Source: Anaerolinea sp. (GTDB lineage Bacteria > Chloroflexota > Anaerolineae > Anaerolineales > Villigracilaceae). Taken from it: a stretch of 51,827 nucleotides of DNA. The stretch lies in the NCBI GenBank assembly GCA_020047815.1, contig JAIFNG010000002.1, positions 1-51,827 of the forward strand, given 5' to 3'. This document shows, in pieces, positions 27,416 through 34,774 of the stretch. The notes under the pieces were generated by a model. The model was not told where the DNA came from and made no database searches. It saw nothing but the letters and a program-made list of their open reading frames with translations. The number at the start of each line of letters is the position of its first letter. Position 1 is the stretch's first letter. The translations under genes and the position numbers were made by a program.

Positions 27416-27808
27416 ATGCCACAATTTACATCCCCTCCCAACCCGCAAGTCTTTAACGCCCAAGTATGGGATATTGCCCGCCGCATTCCACGTGGAAAAG
27501 TTGCCACGTATGGTCAGATCGCAAAAATGATCCCGCCGCCTGCCGGCGTGGAAATTGAAACCTATGTTGCTTTTGGCGCATTGTGGGTGGGCGGCGCAAT
27601 GGCGAGCTGCCCCGATGATATCCCCTGGCATCGGGTGATCAACTCAAAAGGAGAGATCAGCCAGCGGGATGGGGCAGGCGCGCGTCGTCAGCGTCTGCTG
27701 CTTGAAGAAGAGGATGTTTTTTTCAGCGATCGCGGCCGAATTTACTTGAAGCAATATGGCTGGAACGGTAAAAGCGAAGAAGAACCGCAGCAGCCATCCA
27801 TGTTTTGA
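27416..27808 (+). CDS. Alkyltransferase-like protein (ATL)
   Basis: A 130-residue homologue of the DNA-binding domain of O6-methylguanine-DNA methyltransferase. The helix-turn-helix with IPRGKVATYGQIAKM is intact. The active-site segment reads IPWHRVINSKG: the methyl-accepting cysteine of PCHR is replaced by tryptophan. PWHR is the signature of alkyltransferase-like proteins, which bind O6-alkylguanine and hand it to nucleotide excision repair instead of repairing it. The C-terminal tail after residue 115 is short and polar. AAGGAAA precedes the ATG. Confidence 0.88.
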   Translation: MPQFTSPPNPQVFNAQVWDIARRIPRGKVATYGQIAKMIPPPAGVEIETYVAFGALWVGGAMASCPDDIPWHRVINSKGEISQRDGAGARRQRLLLEEEDVFFSDRGRIYLKQYGWNGKSEEEPQQPSMF

Positions 27809-27824
27809 TCATCCCATAACGGTG

Positions 27825-27866
27825 GATGGTTGACCGCAGCCCAGGGTCAAGGTTCCATCGTTTTTT
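27825..27866 (+). terminator. Candidate terminator after the ATL gene
   Basis: GATGG plus TTGACC (27825-27835) pairs with GGTCAA (27845-27850) and CCATC (27855-27859), with a four-base bulge, followed by six T residues. Confidence 0.5.
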
Positions 27867-27908
27867 GTCCGTACTCCAAAATTCAACTTCCCAGGGACAT
27901 TGACCTTC

Positions 27909-29696
27909 ATGCCTCACCTCCTCATCATTGGCGGAGCCTCCTCCGATATTTTGCATCTCCGATCAAAGACCGTTCCCTCCGCGGGCGGCGCAGGGATGTA
28001 CACAGCAATGGCGGCGAATCGCTGCGGTGCACAGGTCTCCCTTTTTTCCCCGCGCCCGGATCCAATCCCTGAAATTCTCCAGCCCATCGCCGAACGCCTG
28101 CACAATTGGCTGGGGCCCATCGTCCCACAGGATCAATTACCGCATTTTGAGATCTCCTATCGTGAAGGCAAAACCGAATACATCAAAGCCCTCTTTGGCG
28201 CGGAATCCATTCTCACGCCCGACATGCTCCCCGCTAACCTGTCAATGTACGACTGCGTGCATGTCATCCCCCTGGGCAGCGCCCAAAAACAACTGACGTT
28301 CATTCAAGCCTGCCGTGAGCGTGGTGCGAAGCGCATATCTGCCGGGACATACCTCACCAGCGTCCGCGAGGTTCCACATCTTGTCCGCGCGATCATGCAG
28401 CAGACCGATCTCTTCTTCATGAACCAAAGCGAAGCGGTTGGTCTCTTTGGCTCGCTTGAATCTGCCCGATCAGAAGCAGGCAAAATTTTATACATCACTC
28501 TTGGATCCAATGGCGCCTGCGTCGTACAAGGCAGTCACGCCACTTTCGTTCCTGCTGTTCCCGCCACTGAACTTGACGCCACAGGCGCAGGTGATACTTT
28601 CTGCGGTTCAACTCTTGCCCATCTCACCCAGGGTGCGCATCCGATCATGGCGGCGCAGCATGCAGTTCCGCTTGCCTCACAGATGATCCAGCACGTGGGA
28701 CCTGCCGCGCTGTTGTTCAATGACCCCGCGCCGCAAATCCCAGCCGACCCGCGTGTGCAGGTCAACGAATTGCAGGTGCAAAAGATCTCGCAGATGATCT
28801 CAACACTCGACGAAGCCTCGCCTTTTAACTTTATCAGTGCTGAACTGCCGCCCGTGGATCACCCCAAGACATTGGATTATTTTTTCTCGGTCACACTTCA
28901 GCAATTCAGTTTTTGGACTGAGAAAAATGGCTTCTATCACCAGCCGCTTATCGCGCAGATCGGCGGGGTTCAGCAGAAGGGTGCCTTCTATTTGTTTGAC
29001 GCATACAGGCGCCGTCTTGAAATTGACCCTGACTTTTGCACCCCTGCACGTCAGGCAAACATGACCCGCGCCGAACTATTGGACATTCTCCGCTCTGATG
29101 ATGGACTTGACCCAATGCCCGCGCTGGACCTGCATCTGGAAATGGCACAGGCATACGGACGCGATATGCTTGCGCTTCACCTGACACCCACGATCATTTT
29201 GCAGCGATCCCGGGCATCCTCCCATCCACTGCAGACGTTCATCCATCTGCTGGACACAATTGGCGGCTACAAGGAAGACCCGCTCCGCAAAAAGACCGAC
29301 CTGCTCGCATTGATCTTGAATCAACGCCCTGAAGCATTCCTGCCCTTCGGAAAAGATGAACAAGTTGAGCCCGTGATCGATTATCACCTGATGCGCTCCA
29401 ACCTGCGCGTCGGCTTGATCGATATTCTTGATGAAGATCTGGAGCAAAAACTGGTCGATCGTCAGGTCATTTCCCCCGCTGAGGAATGGGCTGTACGCCA
29501 TGCCGCCTATCGCGCGGTTGAGCAAGTGGTTGCCCTCTCAGGTAAAAGCATGGGCGCTGTGGACTGGTTCTTCTTCGGCGCCCGCAAACGCTGCCCCGAA
29601 ATGACCGAACCCGAATGTCCCCTGTGCCAGATCGATTCAGTTTGTGCCCATCGCAAGGAACTGTTCCAACCTGTCCTGCGCACAAGTTTTTATTAG
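27909..29696 (+). CDS. PfkB-family kinase fused to a queuosine-salvage (Qng1/DUF2419-like) domain
   Basis: A 595-residue fusion. Residues 1-270 are a ribokinase/PfkB fold: GGASSDI at the N-terminus, SAGGAGMYTAMAANRCGA as signature 1, and LDATGAGDTF (catalytic Asp229) as signature 2. Residues about 317-595 resemble, by eye, the eukaryotic and bacterial DUF2419 queuosine 5'-phosphate N-glycosylase: FSFWTEK, MTRAELLDILRSDDGLDPMP, VIDYHLMRSNLR (Asp491), VDWFFFG and a final LRTSFY. Four cysteines (562, 570, 573, 579; C-x7-C-x2-C-x5-C) near the end recall the iron-sulfur loop of EndoIII. A kinase plus a 5'-phosphate glycosylase in one chain would turn queuosine nucleoside into queuine. Domain 2 is a remote call. 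The ATG at 27909 has AGGGA 11 nt upstream. Confidence 0.65.
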   Translation: MPHLLIIGGASSDILHLRSKTVPSAGGAGMYTAMAANRCGAQVSLFSPRPDPIPEILQPIAERLHNWLGPIVPQDQLPHFEISYREGKTEYIKALFGAESILTPDMLPANLSMYDCVHVIPLGSAQKQLTFIQACRERGAKRISAGTYLTSVREVPHLVRAIMQQTDLFFMNQSEAVGLFGSLESARSEAGKILYITLGSNGACVVQGSHATFVPAVPATELDATGAGDTFCGSTLAHLTQGAHPIMAAQHAVPLASQMIQHVGPAALLFNDPAPQIPADPRVQVNELQVQKISQMISTLDEASPFNFISAELPPVDHPKTLDYFFSVTLQQFSFWTEKNGFYHQPLIAQIGGVQQKGAFYLFDAYRRRLEIDPDFCTPARQANMTRAELLDILRSDDGLDPMPALDLHLEMAQAYGRDMLALHLTPTIILQRSRASSHPLQTFIHLLDTIGGYKEDPLRKKTDLLALILNQRPEAFLPFGKDEQVEPVIDYHLMRSNLRVGLIDILDEDLEQKLVDRQVISPAEEWAVRHAAYRAVEQVVALSGKSMGAVDWFFFGARKRCPEMTEPECPLCQIDSVCAHRKELFQPVLRTSFY

Positions 29697-29700
29697 GCGT

Positions 29701-30666
29701 TTATTTTGCCAGTTCCACCACCAGCACATCCAGAGCCAGATCCAAAGTGGTTTGGCCTGTTTTGACTTTCTCATCGATCACCAGCAGGTGACGGTAAATG
29801 CTTTCCAGTGCTTCCAGTGTGAAACGGCTCGCCTGCCCTGTGGTTTTCTCCGCCACGAAGGGATGCACACCCAGCGCCCGCGCCACGTCATCCTTGTTGC
29901 CGCGCCCGTCCAAAATTTCACGCGCCTGGATCAGCAGACGGAACTGCCGCACGACCATCCCCCACAATGAAAATGAGTCTTCATTTTCAAGCAGGCGATG
30001 CAAAAGTTTTTGAGCTGTTTTGCCGTTGCCCTGAGACAGCGCATCAACGAAATCGAACACACTTTGCTGGGATGTAACGATGCAGACAGCTTCGACATCC
30101 GGGACCTGTACCGGTCTCGCCCAGTTGACATACGCCAGCAGTTTGGAAATTTCCATTCCCGCCTGACGCGTGTCCACGCCTGCCATCTCTGCCAGTTTGG
30201 CAGCAGCGGCGGGATCGATCTTCCCGTTTTGATTCTTCGCCTCATTAATGATCCAGCCCGGCATATCCCGAAGTTTGGGAAGCATGAATGCCTGGGTCTT
30301 CACCAGCGTCGGATTTTTTTCCGCCCATTTCAACAACCAATGCTTTAGCGCTTCCTTCGCCTCGATCGATTCACAGATCACCAGTTTGACCGAGTCAGGC
30401 GCTTTGCTGATGTACTCTTCGAATTTTTTACGCGAGGCAGGATTGTTATATTTGGACGATGGGTTGGAGAGAATGACCAGGCGCTTCGGGGCCAGAAAAG
30501 GCATCGCGTTCAGCGCGTTATTGAATTCTTCATCGGTCATACTGCGCGCTTCAAAATGCGCCGTATTCATCCCCGCCGTGGTTGGGTCGCTGAACCCGGA
30601 CTCAAAATCCTTGAGCTTGCGGGTGATGGCAAATTCGTCGTTCCCATGGAGAATGAAAATATTCAT
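29701..30666 (-). CDS. holA: DNA polymerase III subunit delta
   Basis: A 321-residue clamp-loader delta subunit. It begins MNIFILHGNDEFAITRKLKD, the usual GxxxF start of HolA. RLVILSNPSS follows in the first domain, and the collar domain contains VFDFVDALSQGNGKTAQKLLHRLLENED, a well-conserved HolA block. There is no Walker A motif, as expected for delta. It opens the sliding clamp as part of the replisome. It converges with the kinase fusion gene, with only four bases between stops. No ribosome site is visible before the ATG at 30666. Confidence 0.92.
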   Translation of the reverse strand: MNIFILHGNDEFAITRKLKDFESGFSDPTTAGMNTAHFEARSMTDEEFNNALNAMPFLAPKRLVILSNPSSKYNNPASRKKFEEYISKAPDSVKLVICESIEAKEALKHWLLKWAEKNPTLVKTQAFMLPKLRDMPGWIINEAKNQNGKIDPAAAAKLAEMAGVDTRQAGMEISKLLAYVNWARPVQVPDVEAVCIVTSQQSVFDFVDALSQGNGKTAQKLLHRLLENEDSFSLWGMVVRQFRLLIQAREILDGRGNKDDVARALGVHPFVAEKTTGQASRFTLEALESIYRHLLVIDEKVKTGQTTLDLALDVLVVELAK

Positions 30667-30738
30667 AAGAAATGGATGAAGGAGGAAATTAACAGGTCAT
30701 TGCGGGGCACAAAACGATCCCTTCGCAGCGGCATGAAT

Positions 30739-31224
30739 TTATTTTGTGATCACCCGGTGCACGCCCTTGCGGACAGGGATGACATCAATGATCTGCATCT
30801 GACCCATCTGGGCGTTTGTGGTAACCCGCTGCTGGAGAAGTGTTCCCAATGGGCGGGAGATTATCACACCGACAACCGCCAATACCACGGCGACCGGTAC
30901 AAGCAGGATCTTTGTCAACGTGGATCTTGCTCCTCGCAGCACAGACCAGGCCAGGGTCGCAGAAAGCAGGAGGGTGGTTGCCATATTGGTGCCACAGCCG
31001 GCATGGATCGCCAGACCGCTTTCGCCGCCGCGCAATCGTTCCAATGCCTCGGTGACAGCAGCCCAAATATCCGGTGTGGAAAAGTCTCCAAACAGAAAAA
31101 AACCAGTCGGGTTGGAATGTCCTGCCATACGGCCATTATGCGAGCGCGCCAGCATGTGCAAAGTGGCATGTTCGAGTGCGTGATTTCGTCTTGTTTCAAG
31201 AATGAAGGAGAGGTCGAGGATCAT
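30739..31224 (-). CDS. DUF6391-like membrane protein
   Basis: A 161-residue protein with a conserved-looking N-terminal segment RRNHALEHATLHMLARSH, then FLFGDFSTPDIWAAVTEALERL, LAIHAGCGTNMATTLLLSATLAW (first transmembrane stretch) and ILLVPVAVVLAVVGVIISRP (second). The His-rich NHALEHAT helix and the HxGCGTN loop fit what I recall of the DUF6391 family, whose function is unknown. The -10 hexamer TATAAT ends six bases before the ATG and there is no ribosome site, so the transcript is probably leaderless even though the dus gene lies just upstream. Confidence 0.72.
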   Translation of the reverse strand: MILDLSFILETRRNHALEHATLHMLARSHNGRMAGHSNPTGFFLFGDFSTPDIWAAVTEALERLRGGESGLAIHAGCGTNMATTLLLSATLAWSVLRGARSTLTKILLVPVAVVLAVVGVIISRPLGTLLQQRVTTNAQMGQMQIIDVIPVRKGVHRVITK

Positions 31225-31230
31225 GGGTTA

Positions 31231-31236
31231 ATTATA
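31231..31236 (-). promoter_or_regulatory. -10 box of a leaderless DUF6391-like transcript
   Basis: TATAAT on the minus strand, six bases from the ATG at 31224. It lies in the gap after the dus stop codon. The -35 is not recognisable. Confidence 0.5.
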
Positions 31237-31238
31237 CG

Positions 31239-32201
31239 TCATGCCGTGATGGCATAGACTTGATTAAGCATTTCGAGAAATTCAGCGGAGGGCATGGGCT
31301 TAAGGATCTGCTTGCGGGTTTCGCGCGTCAGGGTTTTCATCAGCAGGTATTGAACCGCATACTTGCGGAACAGTCTTTGCCCGTCTTCCTCGCCATAAAA
31401 CTCGATACTTTTTGCCAGGTGGCTGCGGACGGTTCCGCGCACCTGTTCGGATGTGACCTGCCCGCGGTCCAGTTTTGAGAATATCCAGGGATTGGCGAGC
31501 GCACCGCGTCCGATCATGACTGCTTCACAGCCTGTGTGACGTTTAAGCTTTTCGATGTCTTCCACCAGTTTTACGTCGCCGTTGCCGATGACGGGGATCT
31601 TGACCGCGGCTTTGACCTCGGCGATGGCATCCCAGTCCGCGTTGCCGCTGTAACTTTGTTCCTTTGTCCGCCCGTGGATGGCGATCAGCGACCCGCCGCA
31701 TTCCTCGACAATGCGCGCGATAAGTTTATAGTTTTTGTTTCTCTCCCAACCAAGGCGGATCTTGCCCGTGACGGGGACCTTGAGTTTGGCGCTCAGTTTT
31801 TTGAAGGTGCGCGCAATTTTCAACGGTGATTTCATCATACCCACGCCGGCGCCGCGATGTGAGATGGCTTTGGCGGGACAGCCCATGTTCACGTCAATGA
31901 TATCTGGACCCCAATCCTGTACACGCAGGGCTGCTTCCAAAATTTTATCGGGGTCATCGCCATATAATTGAAAAACGACGGGACGCTCGGGAGCTTCAAA
32001 ATAAAATTTCTTTGCGGGCTGTTTTGACTTGCTGAGTATCTTTTCCACCTGGACGAATTCGGTGTAACTCATGGCAGAACCGAACTCGCGGCACAGCGAA
32101 CGGAAGGGCCAGTCGGAATAACCATCCATCGGTGCAAGAATTGCATCGCCATAAATGGGTATATCGCGGACATGGAAGGTGGGGGAAGGGGTATTGATCA
32201 T
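31239..32201 (-). CDS. dus: tRNA-dihydrouridine synthase
   Basis: A 320-residue FMN-dependent enzyme that reduces uridines in tRNA. The N-terminal APMDGYSDWPFRSLCREF and the catalytic-cysteine signature DIIDVNMGCPAK (Cys near residue 106) are intact. VTGKIRLGWE, LIAIHGRT and IPVIGNGDV build the TIM-barrel FMN-phosphate site, and MIGRGALANPWIF is also canonical. Which subfamily (DusB-like or other) is not resolved. GAGGT lies nine bases before the ATG. Confidence 0.93.
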   Translation of the reverse strand: MINTPSPTFHVRDIPIYGDAILAPMDGYSDWPFRSLCREFGSAMSYTEFVQVEKILSKSKQPAKKFYFEAPERPVVFQLYGDDPDKILEAALRVQDWGPDIIDVNMGCPAKAISHRGAGVGMMKSPLKIARTFKKLSAKLKVPVTGKIRLGWERNKNYKLIARIVEECGGSLIAIHGRTKEQSYSGNADWDAIAEVKAAVKIPVIGNGDVKLVEDIEKLKRHTGCEAVMIGRGALANPWIFSKLDRGQVTSEQVRGTVRSHLAKSIEFYGEEDGQRLFRKYAVQYLLMKTLTRETRKQILKPMPSAEFLEMLNQVYAITA

Positions 32202-32257
32202 CGGAAATTACCTCAATACGGATAAAGTGTTCCACAAGTATACTTGTTTTGGATTTC

Positions 32258-33190
32258 TCATTCGCGCCGACCCCATTCCCTCACGCGGTTAAATAGATCG
32301 GGCAGTGGATGTAACTCCGCAACGGGCAGGGACAGGCTTTGGGCGGTTTTGACCCGCTGGCGAAATTCTCCGCGCGTCAGGTAACCTGCCAGGATGATGT
32401 CCATACCGTATACCCAAATATTTTTCCAGTCCAGCGGTTGAATGAGATGAGCTTCCCTGTCAATGCGGCTGTGAATACCCACTCGCGCCATGGGAATATT
32501 TTTGACATGCAGGGAGGTAATTGAATAAAAAGGCTCATTCAGTTCCACTCGAGTCTGCGCAGGAAGATTCACCTGCCGGGTTATATTTCCACGGCCCTGA
32601 TCCTGACCGCTGATCTCGATCAAAGTATCTGAAGTTGACTCCGATTTCAAAGTCAACACCCCCAGCGGGTTCCAGGGCAGCGGATGGCGCCAGGTTGGCG
32701 GCATGATGTGGATCAGATGGCTCGGTTGGCTGGCTCCCACTGCTTTTTTGAGCTCGCCCAACGAAGTGGCGGTCAGACCCAAAAGAAAGGCAAAGACAAA
32801 CAGGTCGTGGTCTGAAAACCCGTCACCAATGGCTGGTTCAATGGGGATCAGCACAGAGGCTTTCAACAGCGAATCGGGGTCGCGCCTGAGTTCAGAGATC
32901 TTCCTGTGCGTCGAGATCAATTGGGACTTCACATCACAACGATGACCGCCGAGCAAAACGTCGTGCCTGGCAGGGTCGGAAAACCGCGTGACGGCAGAGA
33001 CATCAAACGGGATGCCCTGCTGTGAAAGATAACGGCGAAACGCCAGTTCAATGATCGTCCCTGCCACTATCCATCGCAGTTGGTCATAGGGCAAATTTTT
33101 ATGGGACAGCAAGAGCAGCGCATACGCAATTCCGCCTTCGGTCAGGTCGGGTGTATAGGGCAGACGCAGGAGATCGGAGGAAGAGATCAT
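32258..33190 (-). CDS. Unknown protein with PD-(D/E)XK nuclease-like motif
   Basis: A 310-residue protein from the ATG at 33190; a TTG at 33229 would add 13 residues and neither has a clear ribosome site. No named family was recognised. Residues 41-90 carry a recognisable pattern: Glu48 in a helix (GTIIELAFRRYL), Asp77 in RHDVLLGG, and Asp86/Lys88 in HRCDVKSQ. This E...D-x8-D-x-K layout is what the PD-(D/E)XK nuclease fold shows at its active site. The rest (TWRHPLPWNPLGVLTL, strands with SITSLHVKNIP) may be a binding domain. It lies at the end of a tightly packed four-gene cluster. Cytosolic, no signal peptide. Confidence 0.6.
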   Translation of the reverse strand: MISSSDLLRLPYTPDLTEGGIAYALLLLSHKNLPYDQLRWIVAGTIIELAFRRYLSQQGIPFDVSAVTRFSDPARHDVLLGGHRCDVKSQLISTHRKISELRRDPDSLLKASVLIPIEPAIGDGFSDHDLFVFAFLLGLTATSLGELKKAVGASQPSHLIHIMPPTWRHPLPWNPLGVLTLKSESTSDTLIEISGQDQGRGNITRQVNLPAQTRVELNEPFYSITSLHVKNIPMARVGIHSRIDREAHLIQPLDWKNIWVYGMDIILAGYLTRGEFRQRVKTAQSLSLPVAELHPLPDLFNRVREWGRRE

Positions 33191-33240
33191 GGGGAATAAA
33201 GATGAGGGTTGAAAATGTTGGCAGATCAAAAACCGTAAAT

Positions 33241-34212
33241 TTAGTTGATCTGCAAAAATTTTGAAATGGCTGGTGCAATTCCTGTCAGGTCATGAACACC
33301 TTTTTGGAATTCGCGGCGGTGGATATTATCGCCCAATAATAACAGCGGCACATTGGCAGCGGTATGCCGGCGGGTGGAGAGGTCTTCCATGTTGCCGTGA
33401 TCGGAAGTCAGCAGAATTAGACGCTCCTCATCCTGCCCGTTTTCCAGCAGACCTTTCAGCACTGCGTCAAAAGTCTCCAATTGATGTACAGCGGAGTGCA
33501 TATCCTGTTTGTGACCTGCGTAGTCACTTGCCCAATATTCGAAGAATGAGAGATCGTATTGACTGGCAAGTTCTGCCAGTTTTTTTCCTGCTTCTTCCGG
33601 CCCATAGATCGGCGCGTCGGGCAAATGAAGGAATTTACGCCAACCCATCCCCGTGAAATCGGCGGAAAGAGCCCGGCCTTCATAATAGTCATCCCTGGTA
33701 AAGAGGGGAACGCCTGCGTTGGTCAGTGCGAGTGGAATGGCAGAGTACAGGTGTTTGCCTGAGTTGATCCCCTCAAAATAGCGCGGTGGATAGGCACTAA
33801 GCAATGCGGTTTTTTTGTCCGCATTGACAGTCTTCGAGAAAATTGTTTTTCCATTGAGGTATTTTGCCACGTCAGGATTCGGCTTGGGTCCGTAGTGATA
33901 ACCCAGCATGGCGGGGATATTGATGCCCGTCAGCAGAACGCCCTGTCCAGTTGCAGATTGCGGCAAGCCTTCCACACCGAGGTTGGGGTCTATGGCAAGC
34001 AGTGTGGCATGGTCACCTTCAAAAGGCGCGGTATCCCGGACAAGAGCCTGCCCGCCAAGCAGGAATTGCAGGGTTGGCATGTTGGCGCGCGTAAAAGGAT
34101 TTATTTCGGGGTTGCTTTCGCCCAATCCAATGCCGTCGAGAAAGAGGAAAAGAATTTTCAAGGATGAGGGAAGGATAACGTGGTTTCGGATTCTACCTGT
34201 TTGCCTGTCCAT
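33241..34212 (-). CDS. Alkaline-phosphatase superfamily metalloenzyme
   Basis: A 323-residue protein related to phosphoglycerate mutases and phosphopentomutases of the metalloenzyme superfamily. FLFLDGIGLGE holds the first metal-binding aspartate, SATGQGVLLTG the likely Ser/Thr nucleophile, SDYAGHKQDMH further metal ligands, and TSDHGNMEDL the Asp-His pair, with RRHTAANVPLLLLG following. It probably moves or removes a phosphate on a small molecule; the exact reaction is not clear. The ATG at 34212 overlaps the upstream methyltransferase by 20 bases. The start is uncertain, since no ribosome site is evident. Confidence 0.78.
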   Translation of the reverse strand: MDRQTGRIRNHVILPSSLKILFLFLDGIGLGESNPEINPFTRANMPTLQFLLGGQALVRDTAPFEGDHATLLAIDPNLGVEGLPQSATGQGVLLTGINIPAMLGYHYGPKPNPDVAKYLNGKTIFSKTVNADKKTALLSAYPPRYFEGINSGKHLYSAIPLALTNAGVPLFTRDDYYEGRALSADFTGMGWRKFLHLPDAPIYGPEEAGKKLAELASQYDLSFFEYWASDYAGHKQDMHSAVHQLETFDAVLKGLLENGQDEERLILLTSDHGNMEDLSTRRHTAANVPLLLLGDNIHRREFQKGVHDLTGIAPAISKFLQIN

Positions 34213-34774
34213 CTTTTTGATACAGGAACCATGCAGAAGGACGACTGCCCTGATCGAAGCCATTTTGCCGGGAGAGGAGGGTAAAAGCCCGGGCTGAGAT
34301 TAACCCCAGGTCAGAGTCTGCCATTCCGGGCGCGGCGGGGTCTTCTGTCTGGTTGAGAAAGCCATACATCAACCAGAAGCCGTGCGGAGCCAGGACCCTA
34401 TCCAGTTGATTCAGATAATCAACCTTATTTTCCAAATTATGAAAGCAACCCATGTCAAGAGCCAGGTCAAATTTACCTGTGATCTTTTTCATGCGGGTTG
34501 CATCATCGGTAAAAAGGGCTGCTTGAGCACCTGCTTTTTTTATTTTTCGTTGAGCGATCCGGATGGCGCGCGGAGCAAAGTCGAAGCCTGTCACCTGCCA
34601 GCCTGTTTTTGCCAGGGTGATGACGTTTGTGCCTGTGCCGCAACCGATGTCGAGAGCGCGGCCCGCGGGATGGGATCGGATAAATTCAAATAGTTCAGGC
34701 GGGGTAATACCGCTGTCCCAGGGCGGGGAGCCGAAATAGCGCAGGTTGAATTGGAAACGACGGAGAAGATTCAT
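34193..34774 (-). CDS. Class I SAM-dependent methyltransferase
   Basis: A 193-residue methyltransferase. Motif I is ALDIGCGTGTNVITLA (about residues 40-55), VTGFDFAPRAIRIAQ is the adjacent acidic strand, and FDLALDMGCFHNLENK is motif II/III. The N-terminal MNLLRRFQFNLRYFGSPPWDSGITPPELFEF and the compact length resemble small thiol- or metalloid-methyltransferases (TehB/TPMT-like). The substrate is unknown. Its ATG overlaps the stop of the thioredoxin-like gene in ATGA, which argues that ribosomes reading through the upstream UGA finish next to this start. Confidence 0.87.
   Translation of the reverse strand: MNLLRRFQFNLRYFGSPPWDSGITPPELFEFIRSHPAGRALDIGCGTGTNVITLAKTGWQVTGFDFAPRAIRIAQRKIKKAGAQAALFTDDATRMKKITGKFDLALDMGCFHNLENKVDYLNQLDRVLAPHGFWLMYGFLNQTEDPAAPGMADSDLGLISARAFTLLSRQNGFDQGSRPSAWFLYQKDGQANR

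Noticed and set aside
30556..31257. 233-codon plus-strand frame across HolA and the DUF6391-like gene
   Set aside because: Shadow of two convincing minus-strand genes and of their intergenic gap.
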